A DNA stretch of 37,898 nucleotides from an uncultured Candidatus Hydrogenedens sp. (GTDB taxonomy: Bacteria > Myxococcota > UBA4151): assembly GCA_902574205.1 (NCBI GenBank), contig CACGMS010000011.1:1-37898 (forward strand), in the 5' to 3' direction. Shown here in pieces: positions 1 through 9,893 of the stretch. The translations under genes and the position numbers were made by a program. The notes beneath the pieces are model-generated. The model did no database searches and was not told the origin of the DNA. It saw nothing but the letters and a program-made list of their open reading frames with translations. Within the stretch, counting starts at the first letter, position 1, and each line of letters opens with the position of its first letter.

Positions 1-582
1 GCTCAAGGTGTAGGTGGAGGCTTTCGTTTGGGCAGGTTCCTTGTTTCGGTCCAAGCGATTCAGAGCCAGGATCTGGAAGCATTCATCGAGTCCGGCGCGG
101 CTCAGGGCATGCCCTTAGGTAAAGCGTTGGTGAGCGCTGGTTTGGTTAGCGCACAGCAACTGTTGGCTGCCGTGCGACTGCAAACGACGAGTCTATTTTA
201 TGAGCTGCTCCGTTGGCGTGATGGTCAGGCCGTCGTTTTGGTTGAGCCTGAGCATGATGAACTGACACGTGAGACGGGTTTAGGTCTTACTGTGGAACAG
301 TTATTGATGGAGGGGTTTCGACATGAGGATGAATGGAATCGACTGCAAACGCTGCTGCCTCGCCCCGATCAAGAGCTTGAGCCTAATCTATTGGTGATCA
401 ATGGATTTGATCTTTCGCGACTATCGACTCTTGAGCGTGAGGCGCTTGGTTTGTTGCGAGACGGCGGAACCTTAGCACAAGTCCTGGCTCGTTTGTCCGC
501 ACAACCCATTGAGATCTGTCGAGCGGCTCATGTTTTGTTGGGGGCGCGTTTGGTTCGACGAAAAGACGAGGGAACTAGCTAA
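1..582 (+). CDS. DUF4388-like protein, C-terminal part (5' end outside window)
   Basis: The reading frame is open from the first base of the window, so the gene starts upstream; a TTG at 28 is only an internal possibility. The visible 193 residues contain two helical segments of the pattern 'LG.fLv....I...dLe' and 'G..LGkaLV.aGLvs..qL..Av..Q', followed by 'ELLRWRDGQ'. This resembles the C-terminal part of DUF4388 (PATAN-type) proteins common in Myxococcota and linked there to signalling and gliding systems. The last 60 residues look like a small winged-helix-like region ('LSTLEREALGLLRDGGTLAQVLARL'). The stop codon overlaps the ATG of the next gene by one base, so the two are probably co-translated. 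The family call is by pattern only and is moderate. Confidence 0.55.
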   Translation, partial: AQGVGGGFRLGRFLVSVQAIQSQDLEAFIESGAAQGMPLGKALVSAGLVSAQQLLAAVRLQTTSLFYELLRWRDGQAVVLVEPEHDELTRETGLGLTVEQLLMEGFRHEDEWNRLQTLLPRPDQELEPNLLVINGFDLSRLSTLEREALGLLRDGGTLAQVLARLSAQPIEICRAAHVLLGARLVRRKDEGTS

Positions 583-1661
583 TGCTTATCATAGTTATGG
601 GTGCCTTATTGAACTCGAATGCATGGGTTGATCGAGGGGCGCTCGGTGCCGATCGGCTTGCAGTCGCCGCGGTCGATGAGAAAGCGCAAAGTAGACCCCT
701 TGAGGACTTGTGGTGGAGCGGAGAAGGTCAACAAGTGCTGGAGCTGATGGATCATCGAGCATGCGTCGGTGCACTCAGCCAAGGTTGCCTTTTTGGTACG
801 GGGCTTCCTGCCAAAGCAGCGATGGCACCGAAACGTATGGTTCAAGGGCGCAAGCGATGGGATTTCTCAAGCGATTCTCATGATATTTTAGCGCTTGAAA
901 TTGTAGGTACCGAGGGCGTGCTTTGGGTGTGGCGTGATCGAGATCAAAAGCTCGCCTCAGCGCCTGCGTTAATCCGCTCTACACCAAATTTACCGTCGCT
1001 TAATTCATCGGCTAACTCGCCACCACCGTCGTCTCCAGCGAGGTGGTTGTTGGTCATGGTACCCCTTGCTTTTGTTCTCGGACGCTTGACGAACCGTCGC
1101 ACGGTTGATGCAGTTGTTGATGATCAGGTCTTAATCGTTGAAGAACAGCTAGAAGCGGAGCGTTTGCGGCATGCGGTCGAGCGCAGTTCAGCGCGCGCCG
1201 AGCGCGATCAGTTGCGAGCTGAGCTTCGACGCGTACAAGAGGAGTCACTGAGCGCAGATGTGGAGCGGATCAGCGAATTGGAGCGTGCGCTGGCACGACT
1301 GCGTCAGCGGTGGGTCCACGTTCGTCATGAACTCGATCGAGAAGCTGACGTCAGCCGACGCGATGCAACACGTTTTTTGGCGCCGCTGCAGCAGTTTGCC
1401 GGAATGTTGCGTCAAATTGAGCGACGAATGCACTCGGTTAATGAAGGGGCTTATGCTCAGAAAATTCAGCAGCGTCGTTTGGGGTTGCAAGGTTTTGAGG
1501 CGCGCCTGCGGCAACACTTTGATGACAGTATGAGCTTTGATCAGCGCCGCTGGCAGGCGGTTCGTGAGGAGTTTGACGAGCTGCTTGAGGTGGCGAAGCA
1601 CTCACAAGAAGCCGCTGTCGAATCGAGTAGGCAGTTTCATGTTTTGCGCGGCGGTCGCTGA
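582..1661 (+). CDS. Membrane-anchored coiled-coil protein of unknown function
   Basis: A 359-residue protein starting at an ATG that overlaps the preceding stop (TAATG). The N-terminal half (about 1-145) has a hydrophobic start and two cysteines (C61, C69) and could be exported. A Ser/Pro-rich linker at about 140-152 is followed by one hydrophobic membrane segment at about 153-170. After that comes a long charged region rich in Glu, Arg, Leu and Gln, with strong heptad character at about 180-245 and further helical stretches to the end. This suggests a single-span protein with a long helical domain on one side of the membrane. I do not recognise a named family. Position after the DUF4388-like gene suggests a shared envelope or signalling role, which is inference. 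Confidence 0.6.
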   Translation: MLIIVMGALLNSNAWVDRGALGADRLAVAAVDEKAQSRPLEDLWWSGEGQQVLELMDHRACVGALSQGCLFGTGLPAKAAMAPKRMVQGRKRWDFSSDSHDILALEIVGTEGVLWVWRDRDQKLASAPALIRSTPNLPSLNSSANSPPPSSPARWLLVMVPLAFVLGRLTNRRTVDAVVDDQVLIVEEQLEAERLRHAVERSSARAERDQLRAELRRVQEESLSADVERISELERALARLRQRWVHVRHELDREADVSRRDATRFLAPLQQFAGMLRQIERRMHSVNEGAYAQKIQQRRLGLQGFEARLRQHFDDSMSFDQRRWQAVREEFDELLEVAKHSQEAAVESSRQFHVLRGGR

Positions 1662-1737
1662 ATACACCTTGATCGAAAAGCGTTAGATCGTACGAAGCGA
1701 GTATTAATCGCTGGTCATTCGGGAAGGAGCGGTCGTT

Positions 1738-2400
1738 ATGTTGAGCAATTTGCTCAGTCTAATCCTGCCTTTGTTCTCTGCTGCTGCGCCTGCCACGCAA
1801 AGCACCCCATCAGTTCATCTTGATGATCTGCTCAATCAGGTCGAACAACGCTACAACTCGATTCGAACACTCGATGCGGTCTTTGAGCAAAGTTTTCGCA
1901 ACAAGGCTTTTCGAAAAACACAACGAAGCAGCGGAAGCGTTCGTTTCGCTAAACCTGGATTGATGGAATGGCGATATGATCATCCGACGCCGCGGCGCTT
2001 TGTGCTTGATGGTAAGGATTTGTGGATTCATCAACTCGATGACGGCCAGGTTTTTGTTCGGCGTCAATATGATGGCGATGACCTTAAGGCAGCGCTTCGA
2101 TTTTTATGGGGTGATGGAAGCTTACGAGAAACGTACACTGTGCGGTTACTCAAGAGTGACCAGAAGCGGGCATTGCTCAAGCTGGTTCCGAAAAATCCCG
2201 TGGGATATTATAGGTTTGTCCGTTTGGCTGTGGATCTAAAATCGTACCGTGTGACCCATTCGGTGGTGGTGGACCACCGTGGGAATGAGAACCGTTTTGC
2301 CTTCCGTAATTCGCGCTACAACACCCGTTTGCCGGCTGCGACGTTTGAGTTCAAAGTGCCGAAAAATAGTGTGATCACCGAATTAACTGGGGCAAAATAA
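1738..2400 (+). CDS. LolA-like outer-membrane lipoprotein carrier protein
   Basis: A 220-residue protein with a short signal peptide (about 1-20, ending near 'SAAAPA'). The mature part starts with 'LDDLLNQVEQRYNSIRTLDAVFEQ' and continues with 'SGSVRFAKPGLMEWRYDHPTPRRFVLDGKDLWIHQLDD'. That is the typical LolA order: helix, an F/Q strand, then 'G.v.f.rPg.lRW.Y..P....vsdG..lW.Y'. In the known family, LolA shuttles lipoproteins across the periplasm from the LolCDE complex to the outer membrane. The start is well supported by an AAGGAG Shine-Dalgarno sequence eight bases before the ATG. Its presence fits the lipoprotein-rich neighbourhood (5309, 21185) and the Lnt-like gene at 17337. It could be a LolA paralogue serving another hydrophobic cargo, since Myxococcota often carry several. 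Confidence 0.8.
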   Translation: MLSNLLSLILPLFSAAAPATQSTPSVHLDDLLNQVEQRYNSIRTLDAVFEQSFRNKAFRKTQRSSGSVRFAKPGLMEWRYDHPTPRRFVLDGKDLWIHQLDDGQVFVRRQYDGDDLKAALRFLWGDGSLRETYTVRLLKSDQKRALLKLVPKNPVGYYRFVRLAVDLKSYRVTHSVVVDHRGNENRFAFRNSRYNTRLPAATFEFKVPKNSVITELTGAK

Positions 2401-2443
2401 GGGCGTCACTTCGACAGTTCGCCTACCCTGTGGCACATGATGA

Positions 2444-5287
2444 GTGCGTCAGCGCGAAGGGGGCTGTTTGATTCTGTTTGGTTTGCTCGCGGTTGCTCAG
2501 GTTGCACCAGATGCGATTCCGGAGCGATTTGCGCATACGAGCTATCAGCGTTTGGACCGATCGGTCTCGATGCGTGCTTCAGCACGATTTATCTTGGTTC
2601 GACCAAGTCCCACCTATCGGCTTGAGGCAGTGGAAAAAATCTTGGCCGATCAAGGTTGGCTGGTTGGATTAGCTGGTCATTGGCCGAATCGGCAGAACCT
2701 TATCGAGCTGGATCTCGGGGAGTCGAGCAACTTTGGAACCTTGTTCGCTCTGGCGAACACACTTCGGTCTAAAGGATTAATCGAATCGTATTTTCCGGTT
2801 TGGACACGACCGCCGGATGGGCGTACTCACGTTGATGATCGTGTAGCCGTAAAGCTTCGAGAACCGAGTCATGAAACGAAGTTACTCAAGCGCTTTGGGC
2901 TAGTTGTTGCTCAGCGCTACCCCAACCTAAAGACCGTACTGAGTGTTCGGAAACCGACTGAGCTTGATGCTATCGCTTTAGCAGCGCAACTTCATGCAAG
3001 CGGAGCCTTTGCATGGGCTGAGCCGGATTGGATCTTTCATCCCAAGGCGACTTGGGATCCATCGGATCCACTCTTTGGTGATACCTGGCATCAGTCAGGA
3101 GGAGGAATTGCCGGATCAGTCAATGCGCCTGCTGCTTGGGATGTGACTCGAGGATCGGGGGTCACCGTCGGTGTGATCGATTCGGGTACTCAGCGTGATC
3201 ACCCCGATCTTGATGTGTTTGCGGGCTATGATTTGGTTGACGGCGACAACGATGCGAGTCCGGAGTGCATCGAGCGCGCCGACGGCCGCGGGCGCGCAGG
3301 CAGTTGTCCTGCTGAGCGCCCTTATCGCGAAAGTCATGGCACTGCTGTGAGTGGGGTTGTTGCCGCCCGTAGTAATGATTTGGGTAGCTTGGGCGTGTGT
3401 CCAGAGTGTCGGTTGGTGACGATCCGTATGGTGGGTGTTGCCCAGCGCCGGATCAGTCATGCCGATGGTCTTCGCTGGTTGATTGCTCAAAATACGGCGG
3501 TCGTAAATAATTCATGGGGACCAAGTATTGAGCGCTATTTCCCGATGGCGATTGCCGAAGAGCAAGCGGTTGAAGAAGCCATGACGCAGGGTCGTGGCGG
3601 TAAGGGGATGCTGCTCATTTATGCTGCCGGCAACGATCGCTTACTCAATGCCGAGAGTAATCCGTATTCTTCGCATGTGGAAACCGTGACCGTTTCGGGT
3701 TCGACCCGAAGAGATGATTTTGCTTGTTACAGCAATTATGGACCGACCATCGATGTCTCGGCACCGACGAAGGGGTGTTATGATGGCGAGCCCGGTTTGC
3801 GTACCACTGACCTGACCGGTGGCGAGGGATACAACGATGGTGATTTTCACTCGGAGATGGGTGGTACTTCTGGTGCCTGTCCAGTGGCTTCTGGAGTCGC
3901 GGGACTGATCGTTTCTGCTAATCCAGATCTAACGGCGCGCCAGGTGCGTCTCGTTTTACAAGCTTCGGCGGAACGAATCCGTGCCGATCAAGTCAATTGG
4001 CCGCGCCGGCTAGGCGTCGATTTGGAGGCGGTTTTTGATTACGATGAACGCGGACACTCGATCGGTTTTGGCTATGGTCGGGTTGACGCTGCGAATGCGG
4101 TGGTTATGGCGCAATCGTTCGCTTTGCTTGGGCCGTGCACAGACGACTGTGCGACCTGCCGCAATAATCAATGTGCAACCTCGTGTGAGCGAGATCGCGA
4201 CTGTCCAGGGCTGAGTGAGTGTTTAGAAGATGATCAAGGGGTGAAGGCGTGTCAGTGGCCAGAGCCGCAGCCCCTGCGCGTGGGCGCCGTGTGCACGGAA
4301 GCCTGTGAGCAGTGCGTTCGTGTCGTCTCTCAAGGGCAGAATTTTAGAAACCTATGCACTTCGTCGTGTGTAGCGAACGAAGACTGCCCCGGTGGGTGGA
4401 TGTGTGCCCCGGTGGGTGATCAAGGCAAGTTGTGTGTTCCTGGGTTTCCAGGGTGCGGAAGCAGTTGGGGCGATGAGCGCTGTACAGGAGGTATTCGTGT
4501 TCTTGACGAGCAAGAGCGCGCCTTTTGTTCGTGTCCATGTTATCCTGGCGAAGCTCAAGATATTGAGGGAAGTTCAGGTTACTGTCCCGAGGGCTTTCAC
4601 TGCGGAACACCTCAGTGTCGGTGTACCCGTCAAGGGCGCGGTGGATGTCGTGAGACGACCTGCGAAGAAGTGACCGGTCGTGGGAATTACAACCCGGTCT
4701 GTTTTCCAAATGAAGTGGAAGAAGGGCCGTGTGATGAAGACTCGGATTGTCCACTAGGTGATGCCTGTGTCGATTATGAATGCCGAGAAGACCCCTTCTT
4801 CTGCGCGGCTTGTGCGCCGTGTGAGCGTCACAGTGATTGTGGATCTGGTAATTGGTGCACACCTGTCGATGGCCGGAACGTGTGCTTAGTGGCATGTCCG
4901 GTCGGTAGGCGTTGTCCTGGTGATTCAATTTGTCGATCGATTTCGGCAAATGGTCGCCAACGTCAGTTCTGTTTGAATGACCCAGAAGAAACCTCAAACC
5001 GAGTCTGCCCTGCGGACTATATATGCCGCTCGCGAGAAGGCCGTTGTCGAGTTGCTGCGGATTGTCCGACGCGTGATCACTGGTGTGATGATGACGGGGA
5101 ATGCCGTTTGGATGATCCTGAACCGGAACCACCACCAGGGCCGCCGGTGATCGAGCCAACCGGTGATCCCACGCCAGTTAGCGGCTGTACATGTGCTCAA
5201 ACCGGTGGCTTTGATCCTTTGATGTGGTTGCTAATTATCGGAGTGCTAGGTCGTCGGCGGCTTGGCGGCCTGCGCCAGGCAGGGTAA
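2444..5287 (+). CDS. Secreted subtilisin-like (S8) protease with cysteine-rich stalk and MYXO-CTERM-like tail
   Basis: A 947-residue protein starting at GTG, with a hydrophobic N-terminus (about 8-25) that may be a signal peptide. Residues about 30-205 resemble a fervidolysin-type propeptide. The S8 catalytic domain follows. Asp246 lies in 'GVIDSGTQRDHPDLD', His298 in 'SHGTAVSGVVAA', the oxyanion Asn397 in 'YAAGND' and Ser476 in 'GGTSGACPVASG', so the triad is complete. From about 565 to 900 there are cysteine-rich repeats of the 'C..dsDCp.g..C' kind. A Pro/Glu-rich spacer leads to 'SGCTCAQTGG' (Cys915, Cys917), a hydrophobic helix and Arg-rich 'GRRR'. That is the three-part layout of MYXO-CTERM surface-sorting signals, though not a textbook match. 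It is probably displayed on or released from the outer membrane. Substrates are unknown. Confidence 0.85.
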   Translation: MRQREGGCLILFGLLAVAQVAPDAIPERFAHTSYQRLDRSVSMRASARFILVRPSPTYRLEAVEKILADQGWLVGLAGHWPNRQNLIELDLGESSNFGTLFALANTLRSKGLIESYFPVWTRPPDGRTHVDDRVAVKLREPSHETKLLKRFGLVVAQRYPNLKTVLSVRKPTELDAIALAAQLHASGAFAWAEPDWIFHPKATWDPSDPLFGDTWHQSGGGIAGSVNAPAAWDVTRGSGVTVGVIDSGTQRDHPDLDVFAGYDLVDGDNDASPECIERADGRGRAGSCPAERPYRESHGTAVSGVVAARSNDLGSLGVCPECRLVTIRMVGVAQRRISHADGLRWLIAQNTAVVNNSWGPSIERYFPMAIAEEQAVEEAMTQGRGGKGMLLIYAAGNDRLLNAESNPYSSHVETVTVSGSTRRDDFACYSNYGPTIDVSAPTKGCYDGEPGLRTTDLTGGEGYNDGDFHSEMGGTSGACPVASGVAGLIVSANPDLTARQVRLVLQASAERIRADQVNWPRRLGVDLEAVFDYDERGHSIGFGYGRVDAANAVVMAQSFALLGPCTDDCATCRNNQCATSCERDRDCPGLSECLEDDQGVKACQWPEPQPLRVGAVCTEACEQCVRVVSQGQNFRNLCTSSCVANEDCPGGWMCAPVGDQGKLCVPGFPGCGSSWGDERCTGGIRVLDEQERAFCSCPCYPGEAQDIEGSSGYCPEGFHCGTPQCRCTRQGRGGCRETTCEEVTGRGNYNPVCFPNEVEEGPCDEDSDCPLGDACVDYECREDPFFCAACAPCERHSDCGSGNWCTPVDGRNVCLVACPVGRRCPGDSICRSISANGRQRQFCLNDPEETSNRVCPADYICRSREGRCRVAADCPTRDHWCDDDGECRLDDPEPEPPPGPPVIEPTGDPTPVSGCTCAQTGGFDPLMWLLIIGVLGRRRLGGLRQAG

Positions 5288-5308
5288 ACACCCCCCGGAG
5301 GGGGAGAC

Positions 5309-7420
5309 GTGATTCGCTTCCTAAGAACATTTTGTATCGGTCTCGCTCTGGTGCTCAGTGGTTGCAACTGTGAAGAAACACCAGTTTCGCGCCAGTGCGC
5401 CAATCAAGCGGATTGTCCGGCTGGTCAGACTTGCGACGATGGGCTTTGTCGCGAGGGGCAGCCGACCTGTCTTAAGGGTGTCGTTGAAGAGAACTGCAAA
5501 CGCTGCGCAGAACATAGTGACTGCCCTGACGGTGCTCGTTGTTCGCGCTCTGGTCTGTGCCTTCCTCCTCAATGTGATACCGATGCGGACTGTGCCAATC
5601 AATGCAGCGAACAAAGCTCTAAGCTTGAGGTCTGTCAGGCTGATGCTGAGACGGGTTGGCGTCAGTGTATCCCCTTTGCCTGTGAGAACGATCAGCAATG
5701 CAGTGATGCCTTTGTGGAGATCCCTGAAGGGTTGACTGCTGCTTGTGTCGCCCGTGGTTGTCGTTGTCGAAACCCTTGTGGTGGAACTTGCGCTGCCGGG
5801 ACGGTCTGTTGCGGTGAAGATGGGAACGAGCAATTTGGTCAATGCATCGATGATCCAGGCGCTTGCGGTAGTCAGCAATGCGGACTGGGTTTTGACACAG
5901 AGGTCGTCGCTGAAGGAGAGTGGTCGATGGCGCAATGTAGTCGTTCCGGCGATGACTGTAATTGTATCGAAAAGCCTCATTTGCCGAGCGGTATTACCGG
6001 AATTCAATCGGACCTAGCGGTTCAGGGCGATCGAGCGATTGTCGCGGCGTACAACAGCACCTATGGTGATGTGTGGGTGGGCTTAGGTAATGAGGATGGT
6101 TTGTCGTGGCAGTGGGTCGATGGTGTGCCTCTTGCTGATGCGGAGAACATGACCGGTGGACCCTCTGGTCCGCGCTTTGGTGTTTCGGCAATTGGAGTCA
6201 ATACAGGGCGATTTCCATCAATTGCTGTAGCGAATAATGGTACGGTCCATATGGTCTATCAAAACGTTGATGATCGGAGCTTAGTCTATGCTCGCTCGCT
6301 TTGTGGAGCGGGTTGTAATGACGGTGAGATATGTACCGATATTGGGCGTTGCATTGCGCCAACTGATGATTGTGCCGATGGCTGTTCTCCCGGTTTCGTT
6401 TGCTTACAAGGAAGCTGCGCAGAGGATGCTCGACCAAATCAGTATTTGATCTTTGAGCTCGATGGGCGCGGTGAGCTTGGTTATCACAACGCGATCACGC
6501 TGGATCGAAATGGGATACCCCATATTATGACTGCGGTTCACCGCTTCGATCATCAAGGGATCCAGTCGGCTGAATGGCGCCGTTATACAGGCAGTAACGA
6601 TCTGCCAAATGGTGCTGAGGATTTCGGCTTTATGGATGGGAGTTTGTCTTTGGATCCGCGCTTGGTGGCACCGCTTTCAGTGTGGCCGTGCGAGGGGGGT
6701 TGCCCAGAAGGGCAAGCCTGTATTGGTGAAACACGCCAATGCGTGACGCCAACCGATGACTGTGATCCAGGCTGTGATGAAGGGGCCGCATGCTATTCAG
6801 GTCAATGCGTGACTGAGATTGCGGCACTACCCCGAGGTGGTGAAGTGGTCGTTAACGCATTCAACGTGATGGAGACCGATGATCAAGGTCGCGTCTTTGG
6901 TGCTTGGTACGATGTTGTTAATGACCGTCCGGTTATTCTTGAGCCGAACGGTCGGGCGATTGATGTGCAAACGCAAGGCGGTCGATTTATTGCTCTGCAG
7001 GCTCAGGGTGCCGATCGTCACTTGGCGTTTGTTCGAGATGAAGAAGTGGTTTATGTACGGTCGATGCCGGACGGGACCGTCACCAGTCAGCAAATTGTGG
7101 ACAACGGCGCAAGGCAACTCGACAACCGATCACAGGTGCATGTGCTTGCTGATACGGCGCTGGATTTAGCACCTGATGGAACCCTTACTTTGTACTGGCA
7201 AGATGCGAGCGATCACACGTTGCGCTATGCCACCAAAGCAGTGGGTGAGGAGAATTTTAGTGAAGGTCGGATCTTGGCTGGTAATGTCCAGCCTTACGAG
7301 GGGAGTTTTGGTTTTTCGAACCGCACCGCACGTCATGACTCAGGGCATTGGGTGAGTAGTTTTAGATTTCATCTGCAGGATACACTCCCTGAAAGCGAAG
7401 TGGTGATTTTTGCGCGCTGA
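5309..7420 (+). CDS. Cysteine-rich outer-membrane lipoprotein
   Basis: A 703-residue protein starting at GTG, preceded by a purine-rich GGAGGGGGAGAC. The N-terminus is a clear lipoprotein signal: an Arg-containing start, a hydrophobic core and lipobox 'LSGC' with the acylated cysteine at about 19, followed by N-C-E-E-T-P. Cysteine-rich modules ('CANQADCPAGQTCDDGLC', 'CAEHSDCPDGARC') occupy about 25-180. The rest is a repetitive sheet-rich region with 'GRFPSIAVANNGTVHMVYQN' and 'NRDGRPH'-like patterns, resembling sialidase or BNR-type beta-propeller blades. Two further short cysteine modules sit at about 332-370 and 455-495. No catalytic residues were identified. It lies between the protease and the PEGA gene and is probably in one operon with them. 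Its signal shares the 'CxCEETP' signature with the giant lipoprotein at 21185. Confidence 0.75.
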   Translation: MIRFLRTFCIGLALVLSGCNCEETPVSRQCANQADCPAGQTCDDGLCREGQPTCLKGVVEENCKRCAEHSDCPDGARCSRSGLCLPPQCDTDADCANQCSEQSSKLEVCQADAETGWRQCIPFACENDQQCSDAFVEIPEGLTAACVARGCRCRNPCGGTCAAGTVCCGEDGNEQFGQCIDDPGACGSQQCGLGFDTEVVAEGEWSMAQCSRSGDDCNCIEKPHLPSGITGIQSDLAVQGDRAIVAAYNSTYGDVWVGLGNEDGLSWQWVDGVPLADAENMTGGPSGPRFGVSAIGVNTGRFPSIAVANNGTVHMVYQNVDDRSLVYARSLCGAGCNDGEICTDIGRCIAPTDDCADGCSPGFVCLQGSCAEDARPNQYLIFELDGRGELGYHNAITLDRNGIPHIMTAVHRFDHQGIQSAEWRRYTGSNDLPNGAEDFGFMDGSLSLDPRLVAPLSVWPCEGGCPEGQACIGETRQCVTPTDDCDPGCDEGAACYSGQCVTEIAALPRGGEVVVNAFNVMETDDQGRVFGAWYDVVNDRPVILEPNGRAIDVQTQGGRFIALQAQGADRHLAFVRDEEVVYVRSMPDGTVTSQQIVDNGARQLDNRSQVHVLADTALDLAPDGTLTLYWQDASDHTLRYATKAVGEENFSEGRILAGNVQPYEGSFGFSNRTARHDSGHWVSSFRFHLQDTLPESEVVIFAR

Positions 7421-9893
7421 GCCTCTGCTCGCAGTTGCTTTTCTTCTGGCTGGAGCGACCGCTCTGGCACAGGAGCCTCTAGCTACGGACAAGTCGAGCG
7501 GCGCGACCGAGGAATTTGTTGAAGGTGTAGCCGATTCTGACAAGGAGGAGCTCACTGCGGCAGAGATTTTTCGGCGTTATGCGCCGCGGTTATTGTTTCT
7601 TGAGCCCACTTACGCAGAGGATTTGGAACTTCCGGAAGATCTGCGCGTCGAAGTGCAATTGGTGATCAAGAATGCACTGAAGCAAGAAGGTTCGTATCGC
7701 GTGCGAACCATGGGCGATTTGGAGCTTGATGATGAACAGCTTTTTGCTGAGGCCAAGCTCTGTACTGACGATGATTGCTTATACAAGGCTCTGAATCAGA
7801 CAGCGATCGGTCAGTTTTTGAGAACCCGAGTGACAGCGGCACCGAACAAGGGATTACGTGTCCAGATTGTTGCCCACCAAGTGAATCAACAAAAAAGTTA
7901 TCGCTCAGCCGATTTTGTGGTGCGCGCAGATCCGGCTATCGGGGCTTTAGGCGAAGTGTTGCTGCGGAGTCTTAGACGGCAAGCACGCCTCGCGGTCTAT
8001 GGCTTACCGCCAGCAGCTATGGTCAATGGAACAGCGCCCGCTTTTGATGCCGCAATTTCCATCTTAGCACCGACTGGGGCGTCGATTAAGGTTAACGGTG
8101 AAGCGGCAGGAGAAGTTCTTGAGCTCGATGTCTTTCGATTGGAGAGAAATGGCGGCAGCACTTATGTGATTGAGGTGGCTTTACCTGGGCATCAAAACGC
8201 AACAGAGACCGTCAAGCTTGAACCGGGCCAGGCGGCTTTTGTGGTGCTGCAACCGAAACGCTCCGAAGAAGAGAAGGTGAATCGTCCCGAGGCGGCAAAA
8301 GAAGGCCCTCAGTTTGCGAGCTTGATGGTGAACATGAAGGTTAAATCTGGCGCTGATGTGTATCTTGATGGTCGCTGGATTGGCGAAAATCCATTGACCT
8401 ACAACCGCTGTCCAGCCGGTCCGCATAAAGTAGTGATTAGGCACCCTCTCTATTATCGACTTTGGCGACAGATCACGTGCGTCCCCGGCGGAACGGTGAA
8501 GGTAGCCGCTGAGATGTTGCCCCGTTTTGGAAAAGTGTCGGTGACGAGTACGGTCAAGGGAGCCGGTGTCTTGCTTGATGGTGATCCGGTCGGCCGAACG
8601 CCGCTCTTGATTGACGAAGTACCAAGCGGGAAGCACACGATTCAGATTTTGGATGAGACCTGGCAATCCAAGCGCGTTAAGTTCAAGCTTGTGGAGCACA
8701 AAACAGCGAGTTTCAAACTTCCTGTTCGACGGCGCTTTGGTGAGGTCTTGATCGTCGGTTCAACCGAAGGCTTAACCGCATCGGCGAAGGGTCGAAAGGT
8801 TCGAGTTAAGGAAGGGCGATCTATCCTTAAGATACCGCCGGGCAAAGCCAAGGTGACTTGTCAGGCGCCTTTTCATCGAACCATTCGGCGATTTGTGCGC
8901 GTACGTCGAGGTCGAAAGGTCACGATTAAGTGTCAGCTTGAGGCCGTTTCTGCACGCTTGATTGTTGCTGATGGCGGTCAGCCCGGTCGTTTGTTGGTCG
9001 ATGGTCAAGCGATCGCTCGTGTGCCTGCGGAAGTGGCGATCGAGCCGGGTGATCATGAGGTAGTCGTTGAGCCTGATAGTCAGGCTCATCAACCCTATAA
9101 ACAAAAGATTACCGTTGCGAATAAAGGCGTCGCTCGAGTGAACCCTGTCTATTCGGCGATGGTCGGTGGCCTTGAGGTGAATTCAGAACCGGTAGGTGCG
9201 AGCGTCTATCTCGATGGCCGACCAATCGGTGAAACACCGTTGCTTCGAAAGGATTTGCCCGTCGGCATTTATTCGATGGAGGTTCGTAAAAAAGGGTACA
9301 ATCCCTATGGCCGTCGCGTCGTGGTTGCAATGGATGAGCTCGAGCGAGTTCGAAACGCACAATTGACGCGACGGGGTCAACTCAAGGTATCTACGGTCGT
9401 TCCGGGCTCGATGATCGTTGTCGGTGGGGTCCCTATGGGGGTCACGCCAGTCGTAATCGATAATTTGCCGCAAGGTCTCTATGAAATGCAGGCACAACGA
9501 GATGGCTTCGCGCCTCGTATTCTTGAGGTTGAAGTTCGGAATGGGCAGGAGGCGAGCGTCGTTTTTCGACGTTTGGTACCGCTGAGTTTGGTCAATGCCG
9601 TGTTTTATGATCGAGTAAGCGCGGGTCGGTACTTGTTTTTTGGCGGTCTGACGGCGTTGGGTGTAGGGGTCGCGGCGCGATATTCAGGTGCAGCGATTAC
9701 ACGAGATTCGGTAGTCACATACGAACGTGCTAATCGACAACGCACGATCGATGGCGCGCTCAGTCAGATGCGCTCTGGTCGCTCGCAAGCGCAGCAGGGT
9801 CAATGGCTTGAAGGCGGCGGTTATGCCCTGGTCGGCGTCGGCGTGTCGGCTTTATCGTGGTTTACGCTTAAGTTCCCTTGGGGTGACTTATGA
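7410..9893 (+). CDS. PEGA-repeat surface protein
   Basis: An 827-residue protein. The only good start is a TTG at 7410 inside the end of the previous gene (11-base overlap); it gives a clean signal peptide, 'LLAVAFLLAGATALAQ'. An in-frame stop just upstream rules out a longer form. Residues about 45-200 form an unidentified globular domain. From about 215 to 735 there are at least five PEGA-type modules, recognisable by 'GAxVyLDGrxiGexPLl...lpaGxHxvxv...Y', for example 'GADVYLDGRWIGENPL', 'GAGVLLDGDPVGRTPL', 'GASVYLDGRPIGETPL' and 'GSMIVVGGVPMGVTPV'. Two short hydrophobic segments close to the C-terminus (about 746-765 and 805-822) may anchor it. PEGA domains are short beta modules common in envelope-associated proteins. 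No enzymatic role is visible. Confidence 0.8.
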   Translation: MRAEPLLAVAFLLAGATALAQEPLATDKSSGATEEFVEGVADSDKEELTAAEIFRRYAPRLLFLEPTYAEDLELPEDLRVEVQLVIKNALKQEGSYRVRTMGDLELDDEQLFAEAKLCTDDDCLYKALNQTAIGQFLRTRVTAAPNKGLRVQIVAHQVNQQKSYRSADFVVRADPAIGALGEVLLRSLRRQARLAVYGLPPAAMVNGTAPAFDAAISILAPTGASIKVNGEAAGEVLELDVFRLERNGGSTYVIEVALPGHQNATETVKLEPGQAAFVVLQPKRSEEEKVNRPEAAKEGPQFASLMVNMKVKSGADVYLDGRWIGENPLTYNRCPAGPHKVVIRHPLYYRLWRQITCVPGGTVKVAAEMLPRFGKVSVTSTVKGAGVLLDGDPVGRTPLLIDEVPSGKHTIQILDETWQSKRVKFKLVEHKTASFKLPVRRRFGEVLIVGSTEGLTASAKGRKVRVKEGRSILKIPPGKAKVTCQAPFHRTIRRFVRVRRGRKVTIKCQLEAVSARLIVADGGQPGRLLVDGQAIARVPAEVAIEPGDHEVVVEPDSQAHQPYKQKITVANKGVARVNPVYSAMVGGLEVNSEPVGASVYLDGRPIGETPLLRKDLPVGIYSMEVRKKGYNPYGRRVVVAMDELERVRNAQLTRRGQLKVSTVVPGSMIVVGGVPMGVTPVVIDNLPQGLYEMQAQRDGFAPRILEVEVRNGQEASVVFRRLVPLSLVNAVFYDRVSAGRYLFFGGLTALGVGVAARYSGAAITRDSVVTYERANRQRTIDGALSQMRSGRSQAQQGQWLEGGGYALVGVGVSALSWFTLKFPWGDL

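Noticed and set aside
4344-5159. A long open frame antisense to the cysteine-rich part of the protease.
   Set aside because: It is low-complexity (His/Arg/Ser/Asn-rich), lies wholly inside a well-supported gene and has no recognisable domain; it is a by-product of codon bias.
5287-5308. CCCCC-cgga-GGGGG between the protease and lipoprotein genes as a terminator.
   Set aside because: No T-run follows, and the G-rich arm serves as the ribosome-binding region of the next gene.
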